This document shows, piece after piece, positions 25,028-33,045 of a DNA stretch of 64,000 nt. The stretch covers positions 2,879,001 to 2,943,000 of the forward strand of contig NZ_CP066167.1 of NCBI RefSeq assembly GCF_016132545.1. Reading direction: 5' to 3'. Below the pieces are notes generated by a model. It was not told the origin of the DNA. It saw only the letters and a list, made by a program, of their open reading frames with translations, and searched no databases. Position 1 is the stretch's first letter, and each line of letters begins with the position of its first letter. Source of the stretch: Spongiibacter nanhainus. GTDB taxonomy: Bacteria; Pseudomonadota; Gammaproteobacteria; Pseudomonadales; Spongiibacteraceae. The position numbers and the translations under genes were made by a program.

Positions 25028-26941
25028 ATGGAACAGGCCATTGCCAACATCGAACAGGACCCCCGATTCAATCGCGATGTCAGCGCCGGACCCTTGTCCC
25101 AAAGCCGACTGAAGCGTACCAAGCTGTTTTTCCTGACCATGGCAATGGTCGGCCTGCTGCCCACCCTCTTTGGTTTGTCTCCGGCCCTACAAAGCGCCGG
25201 CCTCGGCCTGCTGTGGCCGGGCGGGGGCTTTGCCGCCCTGGGCGGCTGGGCGCTGTTGATGATCCCGGTGTTCTACGCCCTCTACTGGGTCACCCTGGTG
25301 GTCTGGTTTGGCAGCGGCAATATTCTCGCGCCCATTTTGCTCTGGGTACTGGGCGCCATCATCCCCGCGGCCCTGATCGGCGATACAGGTCCCTGGCCCT
25401 ACGCTCCCTACCTGGTGCTGGCGCTGGTAGCCATTAGAGAAGGACGCGATGTTCTCAAAAACCGCAAGCAATTACGTGAAGCCATTGAGCGTCGGGAAAA
25501 ACGCAAAACCTACCTCGCCAGAGCCATTAAAAATGTTGACAAGCGCGCCGTCGCCGAACCCAGCCCGGGCAGCAGGGAATTAAATGAAAAGCAGCTCGCC
25601 TCCGCTCGTTATCTGTTTGACCGAGCCCTTCAGCCTATCGGCGAATATGTGGGATACAACAAAATAGATCAGTTCCAGACCTCGGCCCTACGCTATCAAT
25701 TCAATACTGTTGGCTACGGCCTTGCGGAAATGCAGTGCCACTACACGCCTAACTTTCACGGCTACCTTAATGACGCTCAACAACGCTTAATTGAGCAGAT
25801 GCTTCAACGGCCGATCTGGGGCTACTGGCCACTAGAAAATATGTGGGGAAATCTCAACTTTAACTTCGACCCCTGCGCCAAAGACAACATCATGTTAACC
25901 GGCTTTTTTGGATTACAGATATGTCAGTACATGTCTAATACTGGCGACCGCCGCTATGCAGAACCAGGGTCACTGACGTTTGTATACAATGCCAAAAAGG
26001 TCTACAAGCACGACATTCACAGCATGATCGGCTCAATAGTCAAAAACCAAAATGAGCAGGCGTTTTGTCTTTATCCCTGTGAACCAAACTGGGTTTATAC
26101 TCCGTGCAACTTCATGGGAATGAAAGCACTCGCCCTATACGACAGGTTGTTTGGGACCAGTCACTTTAAAGATATATATCCCCGCTTCATTGAGAAGCTC
26201 GACGCTGAGTTTACTCAGGCAGACGGCAGCGTAATTGCATTACGCTCCAACCTGACTGGCTTCGCTGTACCCTTCCCCTTTGCCGATGATGGCCGCGCCC
26301 TATATTTCAATCCTATTAATCACGAGCGAGCCAAGGAATCCTGGGCCCTCGCGCGCGAAGAACTTTTTTACGAGGAAAACGGCGAACTAAAAATCAAACT
26401 CGAAGGCGCTGGGGTAGATATGGGCAATTACAGCAAGGGGCAACAAGCCAATATCCAAAACCTCATTTCTGCCGCACGAGAGTTTGGCGACGCCGAAGCC
26501 GCGCAGGCTGCCGAGTCTCTGATGGATGAAATGTACCCTCCGCGTATTGAAAACGGAACAGCGATTTACCCCGGATCCTGTTCTACCAATACCACTCTTG
26601 CCCGCGCGCTGATGCTAGGCACCAATGACTATCGTAATTCCATTTTGAAAGGCCCGCCAGCATCAGCTTTGCAGGGCCCGATTTTAAGTGGCATCCACTA
26701 TCCTCAGGTGCTGGTAGCCAAGGCATTTAGCCACACCGGCAAGGATCTGGAACTGGTGCTTTACCCTGGCCAGGACTACACGGAGCCAACGTTGACCATT
26801 GAGCGTCTGGCCCCGGAAAGCAGCTACAAGGTGAATATCGACGGCGCTGACACTGGGCTGCAAGCCAATGCCCAGGGTGTGGCCAAGCTCGATATCAAGC
26901 TGACGGCCCGCGCGCATATCACCCTGACGCCAACCGTTTAA
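25028..26941 (+). CDS. Membrane-anchored linalool dehydratase/isomerase (LDI) family protein
   Basis: A 637-residue protein: about four hydrophobic segments (about 33-50, 66-93, 97-116, 121-136), a basic linker (137-175), an LDI-like (alpha/alpha) domain from about 190, and a small beta-rich C-terminus. Against the Castellaniella Ldi sequence as I remember it, these segments align: YNKID (Asp214, like the Ldi Asp39 region), RPIWGYW, DNIMLTG, NTGDRRY and CEPNWVYTPCN, which keeps the two active-site cysteines (Cys351, Cys360) at the same spacing, followed by YDRLFGT. The Ldi active-site His appears to be Phe293 here. Ldi is periplasmic and about 400 residues long; this protein is far longer, and the positive linker suggests a cytoplasmic domain. 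It likely handles a tertiary allylic alcohol or alkene; the substrate is unknown. Confidence 0.82.
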   Translation: MEQAIANIEQDPRFNRDVSAGPLSQSRLKRTKLFFLTMAMVGLLPTLFGLSPALQSAGLGLLWPGGGFAALGGWALLMIPVFYALYWVTLVVWFGSGNILAPILLWVLGAIIPAALIGDTGPWPYAPYLVLALVAIREGRDVLKNRKQLREAIERREKRKTYLARAIKNVDKRAVAEPSPGSRELNEKQLASARYLFDRALQPIGEYVGYNKIDQFQTSALRYQFNTVGYGLAEMQCHYTPNFHGYLNDAQQRLIEQMLQRPIWGYWPLENMWGNLNFNFDPCAKDNIMLTGFFGLQICQYMSNTGDRRYAEPGSLTFVYNAKKVYKHDIHSMIGSIVKNQNEQAFCLYPCEPNWVYTPCNFMGMKALALYDRLFGTSHFKDIYPRFIEKLDAEFTQADGSVIALRSNLTGFAVPFPFADDGRALYFNPINHERAKESWALAREELFYEENGELKIKLEGAGVDMGNYSKGQQANIQNLISAAREFGDAEAAQAAESLMDEMYPPRIENGTAIYPGSCSTNTTLARALMLGTNDYRNSILKGPPASALQGPILSGIHYPQVLVAKAFSHTGKDLELVLYPGQDYTEPTLTIERLAPESSYKVNIDGADTGLQANAQGVAKLDIKLTARAHITLTPTV

Positions 26942-26960
26942 TCGATACGCCACCACAGGC

Positions 26961-26984
26961 GGCAGCCCCCTCGCTGCCTGTTTT
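26961..26984 (+). terminator. Hairpin after the LDI-family gene
   Basis: GGCAGC (26961-26966) pairs with GCTGCC (26973-26978) around a 6-base loop, followed by TGTTTT. It may be a weak terminator or attenuator that lowers expression of the following aldehyde dehydrogenase. Confidence 0.45.
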
Positions 26985-27016
26985 CATCCGTTCTGAAAAT
27001 ACCAAGGGCTCTGCGT

Positions 27017-28363
27017 ATGACAAGCGCTACCGACCGCTATCAGGAAATCTACCTTGCCCAGAAGGCCAATCTTGCCACCCTGAAAAGCACCCGCGCTGAA
27101 AAGCGCATTGCAAAACTGCAAAAGCTGCGGGACGCCGTGGTGAGCCATGCCGACGACATCGGCAACGCTCAGCACGCCGATATGCGCAAGATGCCCTTGG
27201 GTATCCAGACCATAGAGGTGGCCGCTGCGCTGCAGGATATAGATGACGCCATTGCCGGGCTCCAAGACTGGATGCAGGCCGAAGTCTATGAGCCCTCACC
27301 AGAAAACGCGGGCAACCAAACTTACGTTCAGTACGAACCCAAGGGCGTGGTATTGCTGTTTGGTCCCTGGAATTTCCCCTTCCATCTGGTGGTTGCGCCG
27401 CTGGTACCCATTATCGCCGCCGGTAACAGTTGCATCGTCAAGCCCAATGAAATGGCCCCCCATACCAGCGCCATCCTCGCCAAACTGCTGGGCGAGGTGT
27501 TTCCCACCAATGAAGTCGCAGTGGTTGAAGGTGGGGTACCGGTGGCCAATGCCCTGCTGGAGTTGCCAGTGGACCATATCTTTTTTACCGGCAGTCCCAA
27601 TATCGGCAAGGTGATCATGGCGGCCGCCGCCAAGCACCTGGCCAGTGTTACCCTCGAGCTTGGGGGCAAGTGCCCGGTAATTATCGACGAAAGCGCCGAT
27701 CTGAAAGCGGTGATCGGCGGCATCACTCGGGCACGTTTTTTTAATGCCGGTCAGCTCTGCCTGTCCACCGACCATATCTGGCTGAAGGCCAGTCAGCGGG
27801 ACGCCTTTGTCGCCGGACTCGGCGCTGCCATTGAGCAGGCTTTCTACAAGGACGGTGAACTAAACACCTTCCTTATGTCGCGCATTGTCGACAAGGCCAA
27901 CTTCCAGCGCCTGAAGGGCTACGTCGACGACGCCCTTGCAAAAGGCGCAACAATCGCCGTTGGCGGCGCAATGAACGAAGACGACTTGACCATTGAGCCG
28001 ATGGTGCTTATTGATGTGCCGCTGGATGCCGAGATCATGCAACATGAAATATTTGGCCCCATTTTGCCGGTGCTCTGCTACGAGAATCCGAAGGAAATCC
28101 AGCAGCTTATCCATCAATCCGGCAAACCTCTGGCCATGTATCTGTTCAGCCAGAACCAGTCCTTTATCGACGACATGCTGCTCAACACCAGCTCGGGCGG
28201 GGTCACGGTCAATGGCGTGATGAGTCGCGCGGGGGAGCGTCGCCTGCCCTTCGGCGGCGCCAACAGCAGCGGTATTGGTCGCTACAAGGGCGTCCACGGA
28301 TTCCGTGAACTGTCCAATGCCCGGGCCATGTTTGTCCATAGAGCCGAGTCATACGGCCGTTGA
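27017..28363 (+). CDS. Aldehyde dehydrogenase (class 3-like)
   Basis: A 448-residue NAD(P)-dependent aldehyde dehydrogenase of the short class 3 type. FGPWNFPFHL near 115-124, the general base Glu214 (TLELGGK) and the nucleophile Cys248 (NAGQLCLS) are all present. It differs clearly from the paralogue at 8135. Its position directly after the LDI-family gene parallels the geraniol/geranial oxidation steps that follow Ldi in the known monoterpene pathway of Castellaniella, so an unsaturated aldehyde is a reasonable guess for the substrate. That is inference from context. Confidence 0.87.
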   Translation: MTSATDRYQEIYLAQKANLATLKSTRAEKRIAKLQKLRDAVVSHADDIGNAQHADMRKMPLGIQTIEVAAALQDIDDAIAGLQDWMQAEVYEPSPENAGNQTYVQYEPKGVVLLFGPWNFPFHLVVAPLVPIIAAGNSCIVKPNEMAPHTSAILAKLLGEVFPTNEVAVVEGGVPVANALLELPVDHIFFTGSPNIGKVIMAAAAKHLASVTLELGGKCPVIIDESADLKAVIGGITRARFFNAGQLCLSTDHIWLKASQRDAFVAGLGAAIEQAFYKDGELNTFLMSRIVDKANFQRLKGYVDDALAKGATIAVGGAMNEDDLTIEPMVLIDVPLDAEIMQHEIFGPILPVLCYENPKEIQQLIHQSGKPLAMYLFSQNQSFIDDMLLNTSSGGVTVNGVMSRAGERRLPFGGANSSGIGRYKGVHGFRELSNARAMFVHRAESYGR

Positions 28364-28400
28364 CCGACAAAACGAGCAGGGGTTGAAGTATGGCTGACAC

Positions 28401-29207
28401 ATGATTGATAGAATTGACGCCCACTTTATCGACGAAGACAAAACCGACACCGGCCTTGCCCGGCGCATGATCGATCTCAAGCGCTGGGACGCGCACACCG
28501 TGGTCGGCTGGCTGGAGGATGACTTCCACCACTTCGGCGTCACCCTGGAGCACAGTGGCGAGCTGATTACCGGGGTGTCCGCCACCGCCCAGCGCTACCC
28601 CTGGGCCACCTGCGCCTTTGCCCCTGAGGCCCTGGCACCCCTGGTGGGCCAAAGCCTGCGACCTCGGAGTTCGGATATCGGCGCCTTGATCGAAATGCGC
28701 CAGCAGTGCACCCATATTTTTGACCTTGCCGGACTGACCATGGCCCATGCTGTGCGAGGAAGCTCTCACCGGCGCTATCAGACCATTACCGACAGCCGCA
28801 AAATCCTGGGTTGGAAAGACCATAAATCACCGCAATTTGGCCCCACCACCATTCGTCTATTGCTGGATAACCAAGAGGTCATGCAGTGGTATTGCGACAG
28901 CGGCACCATCCTCGACAGGGAAAGCGGTCATCAACAATCCCTGGGACGAGGCTTCCGGGAATGGACAGAATCCCTGCCCATCGACAAAGCCGAATACGCC
29001 ACCGTACTGCGGCGGGCGCTATTAGTATCAGGTGGTCGCTCTATGATCCATGACAACTACCCCAGCGCCGCCGCCATGGACCAACCGGAATTGTGTTATT
29101 CGTTTCAGGCCAGCCGCCGCGACACCGCATTGCGCATGCACGACACCACCAAAGATTACGCCGATCACCCCGAAGCGATGCTCGCTTTTGTCGACAAGCG
29201 CCCCTAG
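28401..29207 (+). CDS. DUF2889-type protein
   Basis: A 268-residue protein whose first half has the DUF2889 pattern as I know it: an ARRMIDLKRWDAHTVVGWLED start, DFHHFGVTLEHSGELI, then the conserved YPWATC. The second half (from about residue 125) is less familiar and contains the histidine-rich SSHRRYQTITD. The function of DUF2889 is unknown; it turns up beside P450 and terpenoid or lipid catabolic genes. The start lacks a strong ribosome site and a 5-codon frame (ATGGCTGACACATGA) overlaps it, so coupling from that mini-frame is possible. It is the last intact gene of the long plus-strand operon. Confidence 0.6.
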   Translation: MIDRIDAHFIDEDKTDTGLARRMIDLKRWDAHTVVGWLEDDFHHFGVTLEHSGELITGVSATAQRYPWATCAFAPEALAPLVGQSLRPRSSDIGALIEMRQQCTHIFDLAGLTMAHAVRGSSHRRYQTITDSRKILGWKDHKSPQFGPTTIRLLLDNQEVMQWYCDSGTILDRESGHQQSLGRGFREWTESLPIDKAEYATVLRRALLVSGGRSMIHDNYPSAAAMDQPELCYSFQASRRDTALRMHDTTKDYADHPEAMLAFVDKRP

Positions 29208-29233
29208 GAGTAGAGCGTATAACACGACGTTCT

Positions 29234-29617
29234 CTACTGGCTTTGGGAATCTATCCCGCAGATAGCGCAGTCAAGTACAAAGCTGGTCGGATCAAGCATC
29301 GGTACCGTGACCGATGAGGGGTAGATGCTATTTCGCTGCACAAGATAACTGCTGCCGACTAAATCAAGCACCATATCCACTGTTCGAAAAGCGAAGGGAA
29401 TATCCGACGTCGACACGGTTATTCGCAAACGTTCGCCTTCATTAATCTGCACGGCTGTAGGTCTTACTTCAATATCAAAACGGGCCACTTCATCTGGCAC
29501 TAATCGCTGAGCGCTGCTGGGAAAATACGGATGAAAGGCTTGAATCATCTGGCCGTTTTCGTCGTACCAACTAAACTCAGGATCAACTGCTCGCTGACTG
29601 CCAATCAAAGCACCGAT
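29234..29617 (-). pseudogene. CocE/NonD-type hydrolase, C-terminal fragment
   Basis: Only the C-terminal jelly-roll domain of an X-Pro dipeptidyl-peptidase-like (CocE/NonD) acyl hydrolase remains. It begins at about GALIGSQRAVDPEFS, continues through the GERLRITVSTSDIP strand region, and stops at 29234. The catalytic alpha/beta-hydrolase domain with its serine is missing. The similarity ends at about 29617, exactly where a fragment of an unrelated gene on the other strand begins. The frame runs on to 29749 but that part is antisense to the neighbouring fragment. It is a remnant of a deletion or recombination and is unlikely to be functional. Confidence 0.72.
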
Positions 29618-30046
29618 GGTAGTATTGACTACAAAGCGGGAGATATCTCTGCCAGCATCGCCAGACACCGCCCCAATAGGGTGGACGTGTACTACGACAA
29701 TGTCGGCGGCGCCATTCAACAAGCCGCTTTTGACGCCATGAACACCCACGGGCGCATCGCCCTATGCGGCATGGTGGGCCAGTACAGCGGCGAAGGCGAA
29801 GCGCCGGCCCCCAACCTGATGGCCGCCATTATCAAGCGCCTGAGCATTACGGGCTTTTTGGCCAATGACCATATCACCCTGTTCCCCGAGTTTCAGGCCT
29901 TCGCTCTGGATCTATATCAGCAGGGTAAATTGAAACACCAGGCCACCGTGACCAAAGGGATTGAAAACATCCATGAAACTATCAATTCACTGACCGGTGG
30001 GAAGAATATCGGCAAGCAGCTGTGTCAGATTGGTGATTTGGACTAG
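29618..30046 (+). pseudogene. MDR-family NADP-dependent oxidoreductase, C-terminal fragment
   Basis: The C-terminal half of a zinc-independent medium-chain reductase (leukotriene B4 dehydrogenase/YncB-like). From SIDYKAGDISASIA on it follows the family closely, with VDVYYDNVGG and the GRIALCGMVGQYS strand, and ends naturally near GKNIGKQLCQIG. The N-terminal substrate domain and the first part of the Rossmann fold, including its AATGAVG-type loop, are gone. The in-frame codons from 29531 to about 29617 are not family-like, because they are antisense to the CocE fragment. A truncated, probably inactive gene. Confidence 0.75.
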
Positions 30047-30058
30047 CCTGCCTGGCCG

Positions 30059-30403
30059 TTATTCATTCGTCGCGCGTTGCCCGAGTAGCAAGCGCCGCAC
30101 ATCCCCACCACAACGGATCGCAGCCACGAGAAGATAGACAAGACTCACCAGACCACCACCCAACACGCAGGCCATACCCAATACAATGCCCGCTGCGGAG
30201 AAACACGATCGCCAGGCGACCCACAGTCCAATCAAAAGCAAATGAGCAAAGAAATCCACATTAAACTGGGCTCGCCAATCCAGCGCCTGAATATCTGATA
30301 GAAAAATATCTCCCGCAGCCATGCCCTGCAGGCTTACTGCTTTGGCGGTAATCACCGCAATAGCACACCAAAGGACAACCAAGAGTAATTTAAGACTATT
30401 CAT
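30059..30403 (-). CDS. Small integral membrane protein, function unknown
   Basis: A 114-residue hydrophobic protein with about three membrane segments (about 4-23, 50-65 and 70-95) and a basic C-terminal tail (RCGGDVRRLLLGQR). I do not recognise a family. It sits downstream of the thiolase-like gene on the same strand but 171 bases away, so it may have its own promoter. No metal or catalytic motif is visible. Confidence 0.55.
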   Translation of the reverse strand: MNSLKLLLVVLWCAIAVITAKAVSLQGMAAGDIFLSDIQALDWRAQFNVDFFAHLLLIGLWVAWRSCFSAAGIVLGMACVLGGGLVSLVYLLVAAIRCGGDVRRLLLGQRATNE

Positions 30404-30574
30404 TGCGGCCTCCGTTTTGACACATAGTTATTATTCCAAATCACGGGCTCGGGCGATGACTGCATCGGTGTGGTAGCCATAATCCATTCACTACCCAGGA
30501 AAATCGAATTAGTTCGCCATCGCTCCTGCACTGCCTTCTTTATAGCCAATTCGAGTCCATATTCGTAATCGCCT

Positions 30575-32077
30575 TTACACCACTTGCCAGTAATTCATCC
30601 CATCTTCCCCCACCTGACTCACGCCAGTTTGACCAACCGCTTCCTCCTTGTCGCTAACCAATAGGCTAAGGGTATCTGCGGATTTCACCGCTGCCAGATG
30701 GCGTTTGCCGCTCTCGGTACGACAAACAACCGTGGCCCGCTCTGGCGCGCCGTCGCGGCCATACCAAACCACATAGCTTTCGATGCTGGATACGCCCTCA
30801 AACTCGGGCAGCACTTCCGGCACGTCACCATAATTGGCGTCCAGCTCCGGCTGGAGGTCGACATTCTCAACCGCTGCTGCGACTGGCCGGCGATAGAGCA
30901 TCACCGCATGATGCTTGGTTACGAATTCGCCATTGCCATAGAGTAGACCATTGCCACCCTGGCCAGCGCGAAGGGCTCTCACCATGGCGGTAATGGCGTG
31001 ACCCATATAGTTGTTCACTGGCGCGCCAAAGAAGGTCAGGCCACCAGTCACGGAAAGCTTTTTTTCTTCACTAAGACCCAGGGCCCGCCGTGCCAGTTTG
31101 GGCACACAGGGAAAGCAACTGTAGAGTTCCACCAGCTCCGGTTCCCCTTCCACGCCATTCACGTCCAGGGTCTTTTTCAACACCGCTGACATGGCGTGGG
31201 CTTCGGTAAAGCCGCTGCGGGAAAGAATATCCCGTGGCTCAGCACCGCCGACACCGCTGCCGACATACACCAGTTTCTCCTCGGCAATACCCAGCGCCAT
31301 GGCAGTTTCATAACTGGTAACGATACAGGCCGAGGCCTGGTTCACCACCGGATTAGCGATCATCCACTTGGTGTAGGGGTGAACCACCATGCGGTTATTT
31401 TCCGAGGGCTGGCTGATGTCGTCAGACTCAAGCGCCATACCCATCCAGGAATAGGGATTTTCCGCTGCCGCCGCGGCCATACCAGCGCCAATCACCCCGG
31501 ATTCCAGTTGGGCCTCTTCAAAGCTCTGCCCCCAGGCAGCACGAATTGCGTTATCGTAAAGAGGGTAAACATCCACCGGCATGTTCAGACCATACTTCAA
31601 CGCCTCGGGATGAAAGAAATCGGCCTTTTTCGGTCGAGGCCGTCCCGCCGCCGGAGGGGTCCAATCCGGGCGCTGCTGCAATTTTCCCGCTGCCATTAAG
31701 GAAGCGGTGGCTTCACCACCAGCAATCACCACCATTTTCTGCTCACCACTTTGCACCTGCTTTGCGGCGTCAGTGAGGTAGAGGGTGGGCATATTGCCCC
31801 CCACCGGGCTCTCTTCGCATTCAATATTCTGCAAGCCGAGGGTACTTGCAGTCAGACCGGCGATATCCTCGTAGGCCCAGCCCATCTGATTGATGATCCG
31901 CAGAGCACTTAGGGAATTTTTCAGCTGACCGGCGTCGGCTCCACAATCGATAATGGCCTGTTCAATGGCCTCGACAATCAAGCGCATCGGCTCCCGGCCA
32001 ATAACCCCTGCATCAAGTTTTTCGGTAACTTCGCCAATGCCGACAATAACGGCCTGCTGGCTTTTGGAGATAGACAT
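30575..32077 (-). CDS. Thiolase-like protein with C-terminal extension (SCP-x type)
   Basis: A 500-residue thiolase-superfamily protein. The N-terminal AVIVGIGEVTEK and the central MVVIAGGEATAS are typical. The usual nucleophile region reads SPVGGNMPTL, without the thiolase cysteine, while ELYSCFPCVPK is a conserved cysteine-containing segment of this subfamily. The last 100 residues form an added beta-rich domain (SYVVWYGRDGAPERA) recalling an OB fold, as if a DUF35-like partner were fused. Family members are annotated as acetyl-CoA acetyltransferases, but without the cysteine an aldolase-like or carrier role is more likely. It is followed upstream by the flavin reductase gene after only 8 bases. 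Confidence 0.78.
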   Translation of the reverse strand: MSISKSQQAVIVGIGEVTEKLDAGVIGREPMRLIVEAIEQAIIDCGADAGQLKNSLSALRIINQMGWAYEDIAGLTASTLGLQNIECEESPVGGNMPTLYLTDAAKQVQSGEQKMVVIAGGEATASLMAAGKLQQRPDWTPPAAGRPRPKKADFFHPEALKYGLNMPVDVYPLYDNAIRAAWGQSFEEAQLESGVIGAGMAAAAAENPYSWMGMALESDDISQPSENNRMVVHPYTKWMIANPVVNQASACIVTSYETAMALGIAEEKLVYVGSGVGGAEPRDILSRSGFTEAHAMSAVLKKTLDVNGVEGEPELVELYSCFPCVPKLARRALGLSEEKKLSVTGGLTFFGAPVNNYMGHAITAMVRALRAGQGGNGLLYGNGEFVTKHHAVMLYRRPVAAAVENVDLQPELDANYGDVPEVLPEFEGVSSIESYVVWYGRDGAPERATVVCRTESGKRHLAAVKSADTLSLLVSDKEEAVGQTGVSQVGEDGMNYWQVV

Positions 32078-32085
32078 AGTGATTC

Positions 32086-33030
32086 CTAACTTTTCAATAG
32101 TTTCCGGGCAGTGGTTTTCAGTAGCTCCTTGGCCAATACGGTTTCGGCGTAGGCCCCTTCCGGCAGGGCGTCATCCTCCAGGGCCTGGATAAAGGCCACC
32201 TGCTCCAACTGCAATTCACGTCCGGCATCAAGTAGTTTGGCGCGCACGCCGTCAGCGCTTTCGGCCAGAGCCAACAGCTTTTTATCGGCCATGTGCTGCA
32301 GTACATCGTTATCAATGCGATAGCCACTGATGCGCACCATGGCGTCAATTTCTTCCGCCGTGCGACCATCGTCAATGGCCAGAATATTCAGCGCTGCCAT
32401 TTCCGCCTCAGTAATACCCCGGTCAGCCAGTTGGGCGGTAGCTCTCTGCATCAACTGGAAGTACACCAGCCCCATAAGATAAGTAAGGGAGTTGGCGGAA
32501 AAACCTCGGGTACGAGCATCATCGGCCAACGGATCGGGCTTTTTCTTGGGCACGGCAAGGGCATATTTACCGCCGTGAAAAACCAGCGGTTTGCGATCAA
32601 AGTGCTCCAGCTTTTCCACCTGCCCCACGTAGATTTCGTGGTCACCGCCCTCATAGCGGTAGACGGTTTTGCAATGAAATACCGCCGAGCAGCCATCCAG
32701 GATGGGCACTTCGCCAACGCCGCGGTGAAAGTCCACCTCGGCAAATTTATCGATACCTTTGGTGGCAAAACGCTGGGACAGGGGCTCCTGATCCGCCGCG
32801 AGAATATGCACCGCAAAATGCTCGGCGCTGTGGTAGGTGGGAAAACTGCCCGCGGATTTGGCCAGGCTCCACAACACCATGGGCGGATCCAGGGAGACGG
32901 AGTTAAAGCTGTTCACTGTGACACCGGCATCCTGACCGTCATTGCGAGTGGTCACCACCGTGACACCCGTGGTGAAGGACCCCAGGGCACTGCGCAGATC
33001 TTTAGGGTCGACAGGTGTGGTAGAAGTCAT
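32086..33030 (-). CDS. Flavin reductase with C-terminal MarR-like domain
   Basis: A 314-residue protein. Residues 1 to about 165 are the FMN-binding flavin reductase domain (GSFTTGVTVVTTRN, NSFNSVSLDPPMVLWSLAKS). Residues from about 180 form a helical winged-helix-like tail (LADRGITEAEMAALNILA, then ISGYRIDNDVL). The same two-domain layout exists in the reductase component C1 of p-hydroxyphenylacetate hydroxylase, where the MarR-like tail senses the substrate and relieves autoinhibition. It would supply reduced flavin to a separate monooxygenase, but no such oxygenase is evident in the window. AGGAGATCAAC supports the start. Confidence 0.85.
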   Translation of the reverse strand: MTSTTPVDPKDLRSALGSFTTGVTVVTTRNDGQDAGVTVNSFNSVSLDPPMVLWSLAKSAGSFPTYHSAEHFAVHILAADQEPLSQRFATKGIDKFAEVDFHRGVGEVPILDGCSAVFHCKTVYRYEGGDHEIYVGQVEKLEHFDRKPLVFHGGKYALAVPKKKPDPLADDARTRGFSANSLTYLMGLVYFQLMQRATAQLADRGITEAEMAALNILAIDDGRTAEEIDAMVRISGYRIDNDVLQHMADKKLLALAESADGVRAKLLDAGRELQLEQVAFIQALEDDALPEGAYAETVLAKELLKTTARKLLKS

Positions 33031-33045
33031 GTTGATCTCCTCGAA

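Noticed and set aside
12327-29207. A steroid-ring degradation cluster.
   Set aside because: The side-chain-type module is present, but no ketosteroid dehydrogenase, 9-alpha-hydroxylase or extradiol dioxygenase is visible in the window, so a steroid substrate is not supported over a terpenoid one.
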